Shown here: positions 17,218-26,527 of the stretch, piece by piece
Layout: every line of letters begins with the position of its first letter
Position numbering within the stretch: position 1 is the first letter of the stretch
NCBI GenBank assembly: GCA_001804805.1
Contig: MHBH01000042.1
Location: forward strand, 1 to 64,000
Direction: 5' to 3'
DNA: 64,000 nucleotides
Source of the DNA: Lentisphaerae bacterium GWF2_49_21
Lineage (GTDB): Bacteria; Verrucomicrobiota; Lentisphaeria; Victivallales; GWF2-50-93
The notes under the pieces: generated by a model
What the model was told of the DNA's origin: nothing
Seen by the model: only the letters and a program-made list of their open reading frames with translations
Databases searched by the model: none
Made by a program: the position numbers and the translations under genes

Positions 17218-17907
17218 TTATCTTGTAAACCATTTGCAGCTGTCATGAGGACGGGTGATGGTCACGCCGTCGTCATCAGCATAGCTGAATGTCTCTATAT
17301 GCAGATCGAGGCAGACAGAATTGAACCGTCCATGGAAAGTCTTGCTGAAATGCCTGTATATATAGATCTGCCGCCACCTGTTTGGAAATAAGCTGTAGCC
17401 GCTGGACTCCCCCCAATGGGCCCCGGTATCGCCAATCCATACGGTGTGAGAAGGTTTGCTGGAGAGGAATGGAACGCCTACCGTATAATTATTAAGTCCG
17501 TACCAGTAGACGCTCTCGCTGGATGCAGTGGCTATGGGGCAGCGCAGTCCTTCAGGAAGCTTCCAGTTGCTTCCAGTCTTCGAATTCAAATATTCATTGA
17601 TCAGTCCGGTCCATCTTTTTTCATAGCTCGCCTGCCAGTCGCCTGTGGCGGCAGGATCATACCCCATCGCAGACGGTATATAAAGGTAATCACTGGCATA
17701 ATTTGTCGTTGCTATTCCGACCTGCCTGAGGTTGTTGCCGCAGATAGTGAACTTGATTGATTCCTTTGCCTGCGACAAGACCGGCAGAAGAAGAGCCACG
17801 AGGATTGAGATGATGGCAATCACGACGAGCAATTCTATCAACGTGAATCTATTTTTTCTTTCCTGGAGCGGAAATAAAAAATTCATTGAAGATTTATTTT
17901 TCATCAT
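17218..17907 (-). CDS. Pseudopilin with prepilin-type N-terminus
   Basis: Type II secretion/type IV pilin-like minor subunit. The prepilin signal [17 protein letters not shown] follows a basic leader; cleavage is expected before Phe. The hydrophobic helix continues into [19 protein letters not shown], typical of PVC pseudopilins. A C-terminal H-x8-D block ([12 protein letters not shown]) approximates the H-x9-DG signature. The ATG at 17907 lies in GGTGGAAATGATGAAAAA, a start region repeated almost exactly at the pseudopilin at 21104. The gene follows the big beta-helix gene by 14 bp and precedes the PL9-like gene, so it probably serves export or display of these enzymes. Confidence 0.87.
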   Translation of the reverse strand: MMKNKSSMNFLFPLQERKNRFTLIELLVVIAIISILVALLLPVLSQAKESIKFTICGNNLRQVGIATTNYASDYLYIPSAMGYDPAATGDWQASYEKRWTGLINEYLNSKTGSNWKLPEGLRCPIATASSESVYWYGLNNYTVGVPFLSSKPSHTVWIGDTGAHWGESSGYSLFPNRWRQIYIYRHFSKTFHGRFNSVCLDLHIETFSYADDDGVTITRPHDSCKWFTR

Positions 17908-17921
17908 TTCCACCAATCATG

Positions 17922-20186
17922 TTACTTCTGCTCGACTGCTTCCTGTGCTGGAGCAGGGGGAGCTTCCTTGTCTTCCTTTACCGCAGGTGGCGGAACTTCC
18001 TCTTTTACAATGGTTATTGCAGAGGAGGGCGCAGGGAATTCAGGCCATGTGGAAGGCTTGGGGTTTTTCGAGCTGGTCTCGACGGCGCCCATGTCAGGGC
18101 CGTTTCCGGCAAAGTCATCGTTGAAATTCGGAATGCGGAGCGCGGTGTCATGTCCTGTTGAACCGGGCTTTAACCAGAGCCGTCCATCCGTCGCCCGTTC
18201 ATAGACCGGTTCAGCCTTGATGCCGTGAGACTCGCTACCTTCCTTGGCGATGACACGTCCGTTATGCATATCGTAGTCAAAGTCGTTGGACGGCGTGCTA
18301 TAGTCAATAACGCTTTTCTCGTCATTTATCCGGAGATGGAAGATATTGTTTCGGGTGATGATGTTCTCCTGCTGCTTCTTGTCGCCGGTGAACGTTATGC
18401 CAGCCTGAGCGCCGCTTGGTGCCTCGTGTCCTGCATATGGTGGAGGCTGAAGGGAAGTGTTATGGAAGACATACATCCTGCCCATCGACCATTTAATGTC
18501 CTCATTGCCGAGCTTGAAGAAGCAATGACCGCGGTATCCGCTGGCGTCGGTTTTCGGTCCGGCCCGCGAAACTGCGTAGATGTTGCGCCAGAAATAGGAA
18601 GGACCGAGGACAGTGGTCGCCGCGCCAATGCCGTCCCAAGTATAATCGATATAGTTGTTCCATACCCTCACGTTCATGTTTGCGCCCTCTATTTCCAGGC
18701 CGTCGTCCCAGCAGTGCGAGACAAAGTTGTCATTGATGTCGCTGTCGCGGTTCGGGAATCCGTCGTAGCTGAAGTTGTGGACTTCCCCCATTGCGTCGTT
18801 GAACATATGATCAAGATCGGAAAAGATGCGGTTATTGCGGATCACATACTCCCCCTGTCCACCCAGGAAGCTGATGCCCTGGGGGCCGCGCGGATGGCTG
18901 TTGCCGTTGGCCTGCTTCTCCCTCCAGCTGTTCGAGTCGCTGCGCGGGTGGTGGAGGCTGCAGCGCTGGACCACGATCTGGCTGAGCTTCTTGGATTTGC
19001 TGTATATTGCCGACTGCAGATTGTAACCGTATCCATCCTTAGGATCGTTCTGCCCCCATCCGCTTATGTCACAGTCTTCGATGACTACATGGTTCACGTC
19101 ACCGAGTTCGATGCCATTGTTCTTGGCATTTGTCAAAGTCAGTCCTCTGATGATTACCCAGGACGCATCTACCTTGATGTTGCACAACGCCTCGTTTCCG
19201 CCATCCCAGGTGACTTTGGCGCCAGCAGGAGGAGAGTATAAGACATATCCTTTCTCCGGACTTCCGCCTTCGGAGATGATGAAAGGCTGGACTTGCTTTG
19301 CAGGGAGTTCGACTTTTTTCGCTATCGGGAAGTTGTCGTTCCAAGTCTGTGTTTCAATCACCTTTTTCATGCCGATCTTCTCGATGGAAAGTTCAATCTC
19401 ATATTTCGTATTCGGATCCAGGTGAACGATGCTTCCGCGGTATTCCAGGGAATGTTCCTGCATCCCTTCATGAGAGGTTGGATCGAACCAGAGATCCAGC
19501 GCCTCGCGCCAGGTATTTTCGCCGGCCTTGCGGTATTTCACTGTGCATTGGCGCTTTGGCCCGCCTCCGTTTGGTTTCCAATAAATGCCGATGCTGTTGA
19601 AGGTCGGTACGGCCTTGGGAGCGACCTCGGCGCCTTCATAGAACAGCTCACCGCGCTCCTCAAGCTGCGGATTGGCGAACCATGCCGTCTTGCCTATGGA
19701 AGATTCACCCATGTTGAAGCGGCAGATCACCTGGATGGCCACGATATCCCCGGGTGTCGTGAAGTCTGTCGAAACCGATTCCCATTTCAACGCCTCCTTG
19801 TTGCTTCCAGTCCCGATACGTTTCAGTTCCTTTTTGTCTGGCCCTATGAGCTTGATCTGGTACAATGCTATTTCCTTCGCACTCGCCTTCAAGTCGCCCT
19901 TGAAACGATACGCCGTGTCAGGCTTCGCCTTCACCTCCTGTATGATCTGGCCGAGGTTTTTCCCGCCGTCCTTCTCTATGTCGACACGGAGCGAGGACTT
20001 TTTCTCAGGATGGCCGGAATCGCGGTCTGAGGAGATTTTTTGCTTTACGGAAGTTCCATCTTTCCAACCGTCGGCAAGCGAGCCGTCCTTAAGCTCAAAA
20101 CCGGGATTCTGGAGCAGGTTTTCTGCTGCGTAGCCTGAGAATGCTGCAAGAAGAATTGCCGAACAGATCATCGCAGTATGTTTCAT
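17922..20186 (-). CDS. Secreted multidomain beta-helix protein, polysaccharide lyase-like
   Basis: About 754 residues. Signal peptide KHTAMICSAILLAAFSGYAA. The first module (about 22-175, ENLLQNPGFELKDGSLADGW onward) is a CenC-like carbohydrate-binding sandwich. A fibronectin-III-like domain follows (about 200-310). The right-handed beta-helix (about 320-680) has repeated short turns such as VEDCDISGWG and ITRNNIFHL. A low-complexity proline/glutamate/alanine tail closes the protein (PPPAVKEDKEAPPAPAQEAV), resembling a linker or surface tether. The ATG at 20186 has AAGGGA upstream. Catalytic residues were not identified. It lies between two pseudopilin genes with 6-37 bp gaps, inside the LacI-headed run. 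Confidence 0.78.
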   Translation of the reverse strand: MKHTAMICSAILLAAFSGYAAENLLQNPGFELKDGSLADGWKDGTSVKQKISSDRDSGHPEKKSSLRVDIEKDGGKNLGQIIQEVKAKPDTAYRFKGDLKASAKEIALYQIKLIGPDKKELKRIGTGSNKEALKWESVSTDFTTPGDIVAIQVICRFNMGESSIGKTAWFANPQLEERGELFYEGAEVAPKAVPTFNSIGIYWKPNGGGPKRQCTVKYRKAGENTWREALDLWFDPTSHEGMQEHSLEYRGSIVHLDPNTKYEIELSIEKIGMKKVIETQTWNDNFPIAKKVELPAKQVQPFIISEGGSPEKGYVLYSPPAGAKVTWDGGNEALCNIKVDASWVIIRGLTLTNAKNNGIELGDVNHVVIEDCDISGWGQNDPKDGYGYNLQSAIYSKSKKLSQIVVQRCSLHHPRSDSNSWREKQANGNSHPRGPQGISFLGGQGEYVIRNNRIFSDLDHMFNDAMGEVHNFSYDGFPNRDSDINDNFVSHCWDDGLEIEGANMNVRVWNNYIDYTWDGIGAATTVLGPSYFWRNIYAVSRAGPKTDASGYRGHCFFKLGNEDIKWSMGRMYVFHNTSLQPPPYAGHEAPSGAQAGITFTGDKKQQENIITRNNIFHLRINDEKSVIDYSTPSNDFDYDMHNGRVIAKEGSESHGIKAEPVYERATDGRLWLKPGSTGHDTALRIPNFNDDFAGNGPDMGAVETSSKNPKPSTWPEFPAPSSAITIVKEEVPPPAVKEDKEAPPAPAQEAVEQK

Positions 20187-20222
20187 GTTTTCCCTTATAT
20201 TATAGGCAATTGCCATTGTTTG

Positions 20223-21104
20223 TCATCTATACCAGTAGCCCCATATTGATAATGCTGAATTTATATCAGTCTGCAGGAGATATTTTCTCGAGCAGTTTTC
20301 CGCATGCAGATCGAAAAAGACGACATTTGAACTTGCTCTCGGACCGCGGACGGGCCTGTTGAAATGACGGTATGCAGGGGCTCCATATTTGCTCGAGTCG
20401 GAAGGATTGTCCTCGTCAATGTAAAGGTTGCGTGAATTCATCTCAGACTCGCTTCCGGCCATGGCGTCCATGTTGAGAGGATGCTTGGAGTGGCTTTTGA
20501 CCTTGGTCTCGAGGATATAGACCGAGTTATACGGCGCATATTCAGGGCGTCTGGAGTTCTCCCTGTTCTTTCCGTAGCTGCTCCCCATGCCGGCAAAGTT
20601 AGAAGTCGCCTTGATATATGCATTTGAAACCGGGCACAATATGTCGACAGGGAAGGTGGTAAGTCCATTCTTGGCGTTCATGTATTCCCTGAAATCATCA
20701 CGCTCAGTCCATTTGATAGTATCGGGGGAAGTGCCTATCTGCCAGGGCATGTAATATGAGGAATTGTCGACAAGGTAGCAGCCTTCGGCGACGCCGATCT
20801 GCTTCAGGTTGCTCAGGCATTTTATCGACTTTGCCATTTCCTTTGCGCTCTGCAGTGCCGGCAGCAGCAGGGCGGCGAGGATTGCGATGATCGCAATTAC
20901 GACGAGTAACTCAATAAGTGTGAACCTCTTTGAAACTTGAAACTTGAAACTTGAAACTCGGAATACATTCTGACGACTGACCCTTCGTCCTTGCTCAGGA
21001 CAAGCGACCGACGACTGACAGCTGATTCCAACATCCTGCATCCCGGATTTCTCTTCCCCAGTTTCGAGTTTCAAGTTTCGAGTTTCAGTCTTATTTTTCA
21101 TCAT
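20223..21104 (-). CDS. Pseudopilin with repeat-expanded leader
   Basis: The prepilin core is [20 protein letters not shown], followed by [20 protein letters not shown], as in the other pseudopilins here. The leader before the cleavage site is about 60 residues instead of the usual 5-20. It is encoded by short direct repeats (AACTTGA units around 20938-20955, GTCAGTCGTC copies around 20975-21015) and by one copy of the TGTCCTGAGC...GAAGG short repeat (reads [10 protein letters not shown]). The start at 21104 has GGTGG upstream. The C-terminus carries a [11 protein letters not shown] block. The leader may be too long for normal prepilin peptidase recognition, or an unrecognised start lies closer to the core. 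Confidence 0.82.
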   Translation of the reverse strand: MMKNKTETRNLKLETGEEKSGMQDVGISCQSSVACPEQGRRVSRQNVFRVSSFKFQVSKRFTLIELLVVIAIIAILAALLLPALQSAKEMAKSIKCLSNLKQIGVAEGCYLVDNSSYYMPWQIGTSPDTIKWTERDDFREYMNAKNGLTTFPVDILCPVSNAYIKATSNFAGMGSSYGKNRENSRRPEYAPYNSVYILETKVKSHSKHPLNMDAMAGSESEMNSRNLYIDEDNPSDSSKYGAPAYRHFNRPVRGPRASSNVVFFDLHAENCSRKYLLQTDINSALSIWGYWYR

Positions 21105-21122
21105 TTCCACCGTTTAATACGT

Positions 21123-22085
21123 TTAATACCTTACATATTGAGCATCGCCCATCGTATCCGGATTAAGGCACTTCAGCTGATCATCCTGGCCGACCGGGCC
21201 ATAAGGGGCGGCAATCGCACTGACATGCAGGTCGCAGAACAGGAAGTTGGCGCGCCTGTTGTGACGGGGCTGTATCCAGGCCGGCGGACTATTGCTCCAG
21301 GGATCATTGGTCTTGTTTGTGTAAATATGTATGTATGCTGAATCCGACAGGCTGTCTCCGGGCTCAATTTCCTTGCCACCACAGGAGGTCAACGGAGTGC
21401 GGTAGGCCTTTTTCGGTGTCTTGTCAAGTTCCATGAACGTGCGCTGCTTGACCGAGGTGTGGCCTGAATAGCCGATAGATCCGGCCACGCAGGAATTCAT
21501 GCCATAACTGCCATAATAGGTCTGACCGTCTGCTACACTGGCCCACCAATAATTCTTCTTGGCTGAAGGACAGTTGAAAATAGTATTGGTGCTGTTGGGG
21601 GCTTGGTTGACGTACCCGGTTCGGGGAAGCCACATGAACCAGTTGAACTCGCGGGTGTTGTTCGACCCTAGATAAGACTGTCCTGAATTGCCGCGCATGC
21701 AGATTATCCAGTCGGAATAGTCTGAGGCATATACCGCGATGGCGATCCCCTGCTGTTTTTCGTTGGACATGCATAACGATTCCCGTGCGACTTCTTTTGC
21801 CCGGGACAATGCAGGCAGGAGAAGTGCGGCGAGGATTGCGATGATCGCAATGACCACCAGGAGCTCAATCAGCGTGAACGCTGATGAGCGCTTCGCCCTC
21901 TGGGCTACGCCTTGGCAAGCAAGTAATTCGATGAGCGTAAATGCAGACGACAGACGACCCGTCTTCGATAAGATGCTTCGCCGAGGCAGGCGGACGACAG
22001 ACGACGGATTCCAGCATCCGGCATCCTGGAGCCAGGAACCTTGATCAAGGGTCATGCATCCTGCATCTGTCTTTTCTGTTTTCAT
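21123..22085 (-). CDS. Pseudopilin with two copies of the prepilin signal
   Basis: 320 residues. The N-terminal region contains [20 protein letters not shown] and then, 24 residues after the first copy, [19 protein letters not shown]. The two [10 protein letters not shown] stretches differ clearly at DNA level, so this is not a fresh tandem duplication. Between them lies a short-repeat unit (sense strand GCCAAGGCGTAGCCCAGAGG). The leader upstream is built from GTCGTCTGTCGTC and GGATGC direct repeats. The rest is ordinary pseudopilin: a hydrophobic helix, [20 protein letters not shown], and an H-x9-D block ([11 protein letters not shown]). The gene follows the LacI-family gene by 58 bp. Confidence 0.84.
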   Translation of the reverse strand: MKTEKTDAGCMTLDQGSWLQDAGCWNPSSVVRLPRRSILSKTGRLSSAFTLIELLACQGVAQRAKRSSAFTLIELLVVIAIIAILAALLLPALSRAKEVARESLCMSNEKQQGIAIAVYASDYSDWIICMRGNSGQSYLGSNNTREFNWFMWLPRTGYVNQAPNSTNTIFNCPSAKKNYWWASVADGQTYYGSYGMNSCVAGSIGYSGHTSVKQRTFMELDKTPKKAYRTPLTSCGGKEIEPGDSLSDSAYIHIYTNKTNDPWSNSPPAWIQPRHNRRANFLFCDLHVSAIAAPYGPVGQDDQLKCLNPDTMGDAQYVRY

Positions 22086-22143
22086 ACCCCGTCCCCTTAC
22101 TGCATCGTTCTAATTATATATCTTTTTCACTGAAAAAGATATA

Positions 22144-23166
22144 TCAGCAGGCAGATTCACGTCTTATGAATTCCATATGGACGACCCGGCGTTCCGGACT
22201 GCCCCCGGGAGCCCTGATCCTCTTCATCAGAAGGTCCTCTACATGCTGGGCGACTTCATGATGTTTCCTGTCACCGGTCGCAAGAGGCGGACGCCACAGT
22301 TTTCCAAGTACGTTATCGTTGAATCCTGAAACTGCGACATCCTCAGGTATCCTGACGCCGCGGTCCTGCAGTTCGCGCATGACATGGAAGGCGCCGATAT
22401 CGTTGAAAGAGAAAATAGCGTCGACATCCATCTTTCCCGGGAAATGGCGCCGGATCGCTTCAGTATGCCTGGCTCCGATCTGTTCCGGCGTGGCCGGCCG
22501 GTCCATGTCGAGGATCATTTTAGGATGATTTTCAATTCCAAGACGGAGGCATTCTTCCTGGAAAGCCTTGAATTTCGAAGGATTGGATTCTTCGGACATA
22601 TCCAGGATCATTGCAGGTCTTTTCCTTCCAGTCACCGCAAAATGTCCTGCGACCTGCCTGATAGCCTGATCGCGGTCATGGACTACGATGTCTCCGGGGA
22701 AAAGTTCAACATCCTCGCGGCATACGGCTACGACTGCAGGAGCCGATTCGACGAGACGGATGAGTCTTGGATTCATCAGCTGGGAGGGGATTGCACGCAT
22801 TACGATGGCGTCCACGTTCCTTGAGAGCATCTCATCAATGTTGCGGCAGATGACTTCAACATCAGGATGAAGCTGGAACTGGTAGACCGTATAGTCGTGT
22901 CCCTGGAGCCGGTCAAGCATGTCCATGGCGATCGGGGTGTCGCCCGCCCAAAGATCCACGAAGTTCCAGATGATGCCTATTGTCCGGGTAGTTGTTCCGC
23001 GGAGTCCGGACGCGAGCCTGTTTGGACGGTAGTCGTATTTTTTTGCAGCTTCAATGACTTTTCTGCGGACTTCTTCGCTTATTCTTCCTTCGCTGCCGAA
23101 GGCGACTGAGACCGTATACTGGCTGACGTTCAGGATCTTTGCTATTTCTCTTTGATTAATGGCCAT
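22144..23166 (-). CDS. LacI-family transcriptional regulator
   Basis: Sugar-responsive repressor. The helix-turn-helix is at about 5-24 (REIAKILNVSQYTVSVAF) with the hinge around YDYRPNRLASGLRG. The periplasmic-binding-protein-like effector domain covers about 60-340, with the typical DVAVSGFNDN near 293. It is the first gene of the minus-strand run that holds three pseudopilins and the lyase/esterase genes, so it most likely controls that locus and itself. Two operator-like palindromes of matching design lie 22 and 100 bp upstream of the start. Confidence 0.92.
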   Translation of the reverse strand: MAINQREIAKILNVSQYTVSVAFGSEGRISEEVRRKVIEAAKKYDYRPNRLASGLRGTTTRTIGIIWNFVDLWAGDTPIAMDMLDRLQGHDYTVYQFQLHPDVEVICRNIDEMLSRNVDAIVMRAIPSQLMNPRLIRLVESAPAVVAVCREDVELFPGDIVVHDRDQAIRQVAGHFAVTGRKRPAMILDMSEESNPSKFKAFQEECLRLGIENHPKMILDMDRPATPEQIGARHTEAIRRHFPGKMDVDAIFSFNDIGAFHVMRELQDRGVRIPEDVAVSGFNDNVLGKLWRPPLATGDRKHHEVAQHVEDLLMKRIRAPGGSPERRVVHMEFIRRESAC

Positions 23167-23187
23167 TGCCTAATCCTCTTGATATAA

Positions 23188-23205
23188 TGCCAAAACGAAT
23201 TGGCA
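23188..23205. promoter_or_regulatory. LacI-type operator candidate O1
   Basis: TGCCAAAACGAATTGGCA is an imperfect palindrome with a central CG and TGCCAA/TTGGCA arms, the usual design of LacI-family operators. It lies 22 bp upstream of the regulator start codon. Confidence 0.7.
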
Positions 23206-23265
23206 TATATTATTTATATCTGGATAACATGTTAATTAACAACTAAGTTATGATTATATATAAAG

Positions 23266-23283
23266 TGCCTATACGATTTGGCT
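23266..23283. promoter_or_regulatory. LacI-type operator candidate O2
   Basis: TGCCTATACGATTTGGCT has the same length, central CG and TGCC...GGC arms as O1, 78 bp away. Paired sites could allow looping. O2 is also 98 bp upstream of the divergent 298-residue protein gene. Confidence 0.55.
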
Positions 23284-23380
23284 TTTGATGGGGATTATAC
23301 CATGGACTAAGAAGGATGTCAAGTCTCAAATTAAAAAAACTTTTGTAAAAATGTCTTTATGAACTATTAGTAAATTCCTA

Positions 23381-24277
23381 ATGAATGAGAACAACGACAA
23401 TACTGAACTCAAGCTCAGGGATGCACCCCTTAAAATTATTGAACTGCAGAAGAAAGATGAATCATCGGAGCTTAAACTGCAGGATGCGCCTGCATCTGCA
23501 CTTGAACTGAAAAAGGATGGAGAACCTTCCGAACTTAAACTTGGTGACACCCCGCAGCTATCTCCGGCACCACAGGTGAAGAAGGAAAAATCCCTTCCGC
23601 TCCTGGTCGTCAAAAAGGACACGCCTTCAAAAGAGACGGAAGACGAATCCTCAGTTGTCATCGAACAGGAGGTTTCCAGTCCGGAACCGGAACAAAGCAA
23701 AAGCTGGAATGCCGTTAAGACAATATTCCAGGTCATTGTCATGCTCGCTTCGGTGGCCGCAATAATCATTGCCGGATATTTCATCTACAAGAACCTTTCT
23801 CCTGATGCTCCGCCAGCTCCTCCTAAGAAGGAAGATGCAAAAAATGCAAAATCAAAACAGGCTCCGGCAAAGGACCAGAAGAAAACCGACAAGGCTCCTG
23901 CCAAAGCCCCTGCGCCGAAGAAGGAGGCTGCTAAAGTCAACAGGATTGATGCAAATATTGCAAGCAAAGAAAACATAGCCAGAAATTTTACGGAACTGAA
24001 GATGTCCAAGGAAGATGCTGAAAAGATGGCCGATGAGATCATTGCCGGCCGTCCCTATAAGAGCCTGGACGAACTTAAGGGCAAATATAAGGAAGACAAG
24101 AACAAGGCGTCAATCATAGGAAAGGCATTCAGTAATTTCAATAATAAGCCGAAGGCTCCAGCCGCCCCTAAGACAGATAAGAATGCCAGTCCCGCCCCCG
24201 CAAAAGAACCGGATCCTGCCAAAACTCCAGTAGAGAAGAAGGAAGAGGCTGCTCCAGCCGCGCCACCACAGGAATAA
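23381..24277 (+). CDS. Membrane-anchored Lys/Pro/Ala-rich protein with ELKL repeats
   Basis: Not a family I recognise. The N-terminal ~60 residues contain three spaced copies of a motif: ELKLRDAPL, ELKLQDAPA and ELKLGDTPQ. One transmembrane helix follows (about 110-130, VIVMLASVAAIIIAGYFIY). A Lys/Pro/Ala-rich linker comes next, then a segment (about 187-245) with INRID-like and AGRPYKSLDELKGK, which resembles a degenerate ComEA-type helix-hairpin-helix. The C-terminus is again Pro/Ala/Lys-rich. Topology suggests cytosolic repeats and a periplasmic or cell-wall-spanning tail. No clear ribosome site precedes the ATG at 23381. Confidence 0.62.
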   Translation: MNENNDNTELKLRDAPLKIIELQKKDESSELKLQDAPASALELKKDGEPSELKLGDTPQLSPAPQVKKEKSLPLLVVKKDTPSKETEDESSVVIEQEVSSPEPEQSKSWNAVKTIFQVIVMLASVAAIIIAGYFIYKNLSPDAPPAPPKKEDAKNAKSKQAPAKDQKKTDKAPAKAPAPKKEAAKVNRIDANIASKENIARNFTELKMSKEDAEKMADEIIAGRPYKSLDELKGKYKEDKNKASIIGKAFSNFNNKPKAPAAPKTDKNASPAPAKEPDPAKTPVEKKEEAAPAAPPQE

Positions 24278-24281
24278 TATT

Positions 24282-26387
24282 TCATTTCAGGATCAAATTC
24301 ATTATCATGCCGTCGGAGAAATAGCGGATGGCGAAAGGTTTCCTGGAAGAAGTCGTCGGATCTCCAAGTCTTTCAACATACATATACGACACAAGTCCGG
24401 TTGAATTCAGGTCGTTGGAGATGAAAGTCCTTTCCGCCGCCACGTCGAGACTCCCTTTGCCTTCAGTTTTTCCGGAGGATCCGATATAAAGCATGTTGCC
24501 GCTGGAGTCGATCAGGTTTGTGTTCCAGAAACGGATGCAATGCTTCTTCGGCTGCGTTGTCTCGGAAATCTTTTCAAAGGCGAAATCGTTTGACTGGTTC
24601 AGCCAGAAGACCGGTGCCACCGGAGCCGAATCATATGATTTTCCTTCGGCCGTCGCAAAACCCATCTTGAAGATGTTCTTTATGGAGGGCTGATCAGGTA
24701 TCTTCCATCCGGCCTTGATGAAAGCGTCAATCAGCTGCTGGTCGTCCTTTGCCCATATTATAATTGATACAGGCTCCCTTTTCCTTCCTGAAAGGCCGAT
24801 GGTGTACTTGGACCATTTGTTGAAGGAGAAAATCGCCATGGGTGATATCTTCGCGGTCAGTACAACTCCCGTCTCCACCTCCCTCCCCCGTGTCAAATTC
24901 GGCCTGTAGATGAAAAGGCCATAGAATAAAATGAAACAGAACGGGACTGCTATGAAAAGGGAGGTGAGGATCTTCCTCTGGCCGTAGTCCAATTGGAAAT
25001 CGTTCGTCTTCCCCCTGCCGCTCTGCAGGATCCATTCAAAAAGGCTTATGCCGGTGATCAGGCATATTCCGCCTATGAGATATCCTCCTATCACATCGCT
25101 GAAATAATGCACGCCCAGATATAGCCTGCTGAAACCAATCATCGAGACCAGGAGGAATGTCATGAATATGGTCCATATATACAGACGCGGCCGTTCACGG
25201 AGCAGTATGCGGACGAGGAAATAGCACATGAAGCCGTACAGCAGGACTGAAAGGGCAGAATGCTCGCTTGGAAATGAATGTGTATTTTCAACATACGCAG
25301 GGATCACTCCTGGAGGGCGCGGCCTTGTGAAGGCTTCCCTTATGAACCAGATGGCGGTCTCGCACGTTGCAAGCATCAAAATGAACGACGTCACGAGCGG
25401 TCTGCGGTTCCAGATCAGCGCTATTATGGTGAAGGATATTGCTATGACGGATACTATCTGTATTTTCCCCAGCAGGGAGATCCACAGGAAGGATTTGACC
25501 AGGAAGCTGTCCCGGAAAAAAACCAGGAAAAGAGACGCCCTCTGGTCAAGATCCGTTACAGGATCCACATCAAGTATTCCGTCGGCGAGCATGGCGAAAA
25601 GGATTATGAAGGCTATGATGGTCGATATCAGCAGCGTCATTGGCAGCCCGGTGAAGAGCCTCCTGTCAAAGCGTCTGCCGATGAAGGCGGCTGTCGACGG
25701 GAATTTGAAAATGAATTTCCTTATAGGATAAGTTCCGAGGAAGTAGTCGATTATGTTGTTGGAGATCCTGAATATGAACATTGCGGAGGGGGTGAACGCC
25801 TTGGCGAGAAGCCAGGACAATATGCCGATCACTACCAGGATCAGGAGGAGTACCGAAACCCTCGCCGACCAGGCTTCGATCAGCTTGAACGCCCCGCCGA
25901 AGAAATATCCAAGGTATATGTGGGAGATCCCCCATATTATTCCGCTGAAGACGTTCCAGAAAAGGAAGACTTTGTAGTTCATTCTCGAAAGCCCGGCGGC
26001 GAAAGGGATCATTGGACGGATTATCCCGATGAAACGCCCGAGAAAGATGCTTTTGTTCCCATGCTTCTCGAAGAATTTCTGCCCCAGATCCAGATGGCTT
26101 GCCTTCAGGAACCTGTTCTCACTCTTGAAGAACTGGGTTCCCTTCGTCCCGAGCCAGTAGCTCACGCTGTCGCCCAGCACCGCACCCAGCACCGTCACCG
26201 CCATAAGGGCGTAGATGTTCAGATATCCGCGGAAACACATGAATCCCAGAAGTACGATCGCCGTCGAGCCGGGTATGAATCCGCCGACAAATGCCAGAGA
26301 CTCCAGAAACGCCAGTGAAAAGGCGATCAGATAGCCCCAGAACCCGAAGCTTTCAGTCAGCCTGATGATGTGATTCGCAAAATCCAT
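24282..26387 (-). CDS. DedA-PAP2-LssY fusion membrane protein
   Basis: Three domains in one protein. Numbered from the upstream frame start at 26435, they are: an N-terminal DedA/SNARE-associated domain with GRFIGIIRPMIPFAAG (133-148); a PAP2 phosphatase domain with RPRPP (371-375), PSEH (389-392) and SRLYLGVHYFSD (436-447); and a C-terminal LssY-like domain (about 540-717). PAP2 members dephosphorylate lipid phosphates such as undecaprenyl pyrophosphate or phosphatidate; DedA proteins are implicated in lipid-carrier translocation. Many hydrophobic segments are present. I place the start at MDFANHI (26387), since the frame to 26435 reads through an ACCACAGA-type inverted repeat. Stop lies 5 bp from the convergent gene at 23381. 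Confidence 0.9.
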   Translation of the reverse strand: MDFANHIIRLTESFGFWGYLIAFSLAFLESLAFVGGFIPGSTAIVLLGFMCFRGYLNIYALMAVTVLGAVLGDSVSYWLGTKGTQFFKSENRFLKASHLDLGQKFFEKHGNKSIFLGRFIGIIRPMIPFAAGLSRMNYKVFLFWNVFSGIIWGISHIYLGYFFGGAFKLIEAWSARVSVLLLILVVIGILSWLLAKAFTPSAMFIFRISNNIIDYFLGTYPIRKFIFKFPSTAAFIGRRFDRRLFTGLPMTLLISTIIAFIILFAMLADGILDVDPVTDLDQRASLFLVFFRDSFLVKSFLWISLLGKIQIVSVIAISFTIIALIWNRRPLVTSFILMLATCETAIWFIREAFTRPRPPGVIPAYVENTHSFPSEHSALSVLLYGFMCYFLVRILLRERPRLYIWTIFMTFLLVSMIGFSRLYLGVHYFSDVIGGYLIGGICLITGISLFEWILQSGRGKTNDFQLDYGQRKILTSLFIAVPFCFILFYGLFIYRPNLTRGREVETGVVLTAKISPMAIFSFNKWSKYTIGLSGRKREPVSIIIWAKDDQQLIDAFIKAGWKIPDQPSIKNIFKMGFATAEGKSYDSAPVAPVFWLNQSNDFAFEKISETTQPKKHCIRFWNTNLIDSSGNMLYIGSSGKTEGKGSLDVAAERTFISNDLNSTGLVSYMYVERLGDPTTSSRKPFAIRYFSDGMIMNLILK

Positions 26388-26412
26388 AAAACAAAACTCG
26401 TTTAAAAACTCT

Positions 26413-26516
26413 ACCACAGAACACACGGAATACACAGAAAAAGAATTATTTCCAAAACATTATTCCCGTGAAAACTGAATTTAATTTCATTCTGTGTAAT
26501 CTGTGTGTTCTGTGGT
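26413..26516. repeat. ACCACAGA-type long inverted repeat
   Basis: Arms 26413-26438 and 26491-26516 match at 24 of 26 positions (ACCACAGAACACAC ... GTGTGTTCTGTGGT). It sits between two co-oriented genes. The same family is at 46936-47053, and related arms flank the gene at 33593. Confidence 0.8.
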
Positions 26517-26527
26517 TAAAAATTGAT

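Noticed and set aside
18225-19241. 338-codon plus-strand frame opposite the beta-helix gene
   Set aside because: Val/Ala-rich shadow of a gene with signal peptide and domain motifs on the minus strand.
25278-26318. 346-codon plus-strand frame opposite the DedA-PAP2 gene
   Set aside because: It is rich in Arg/Glu/Asp/Tyr/Gly as expected from an antisense frame of a membrane protein; the DedA and PAP2 motifs are on the other strand.
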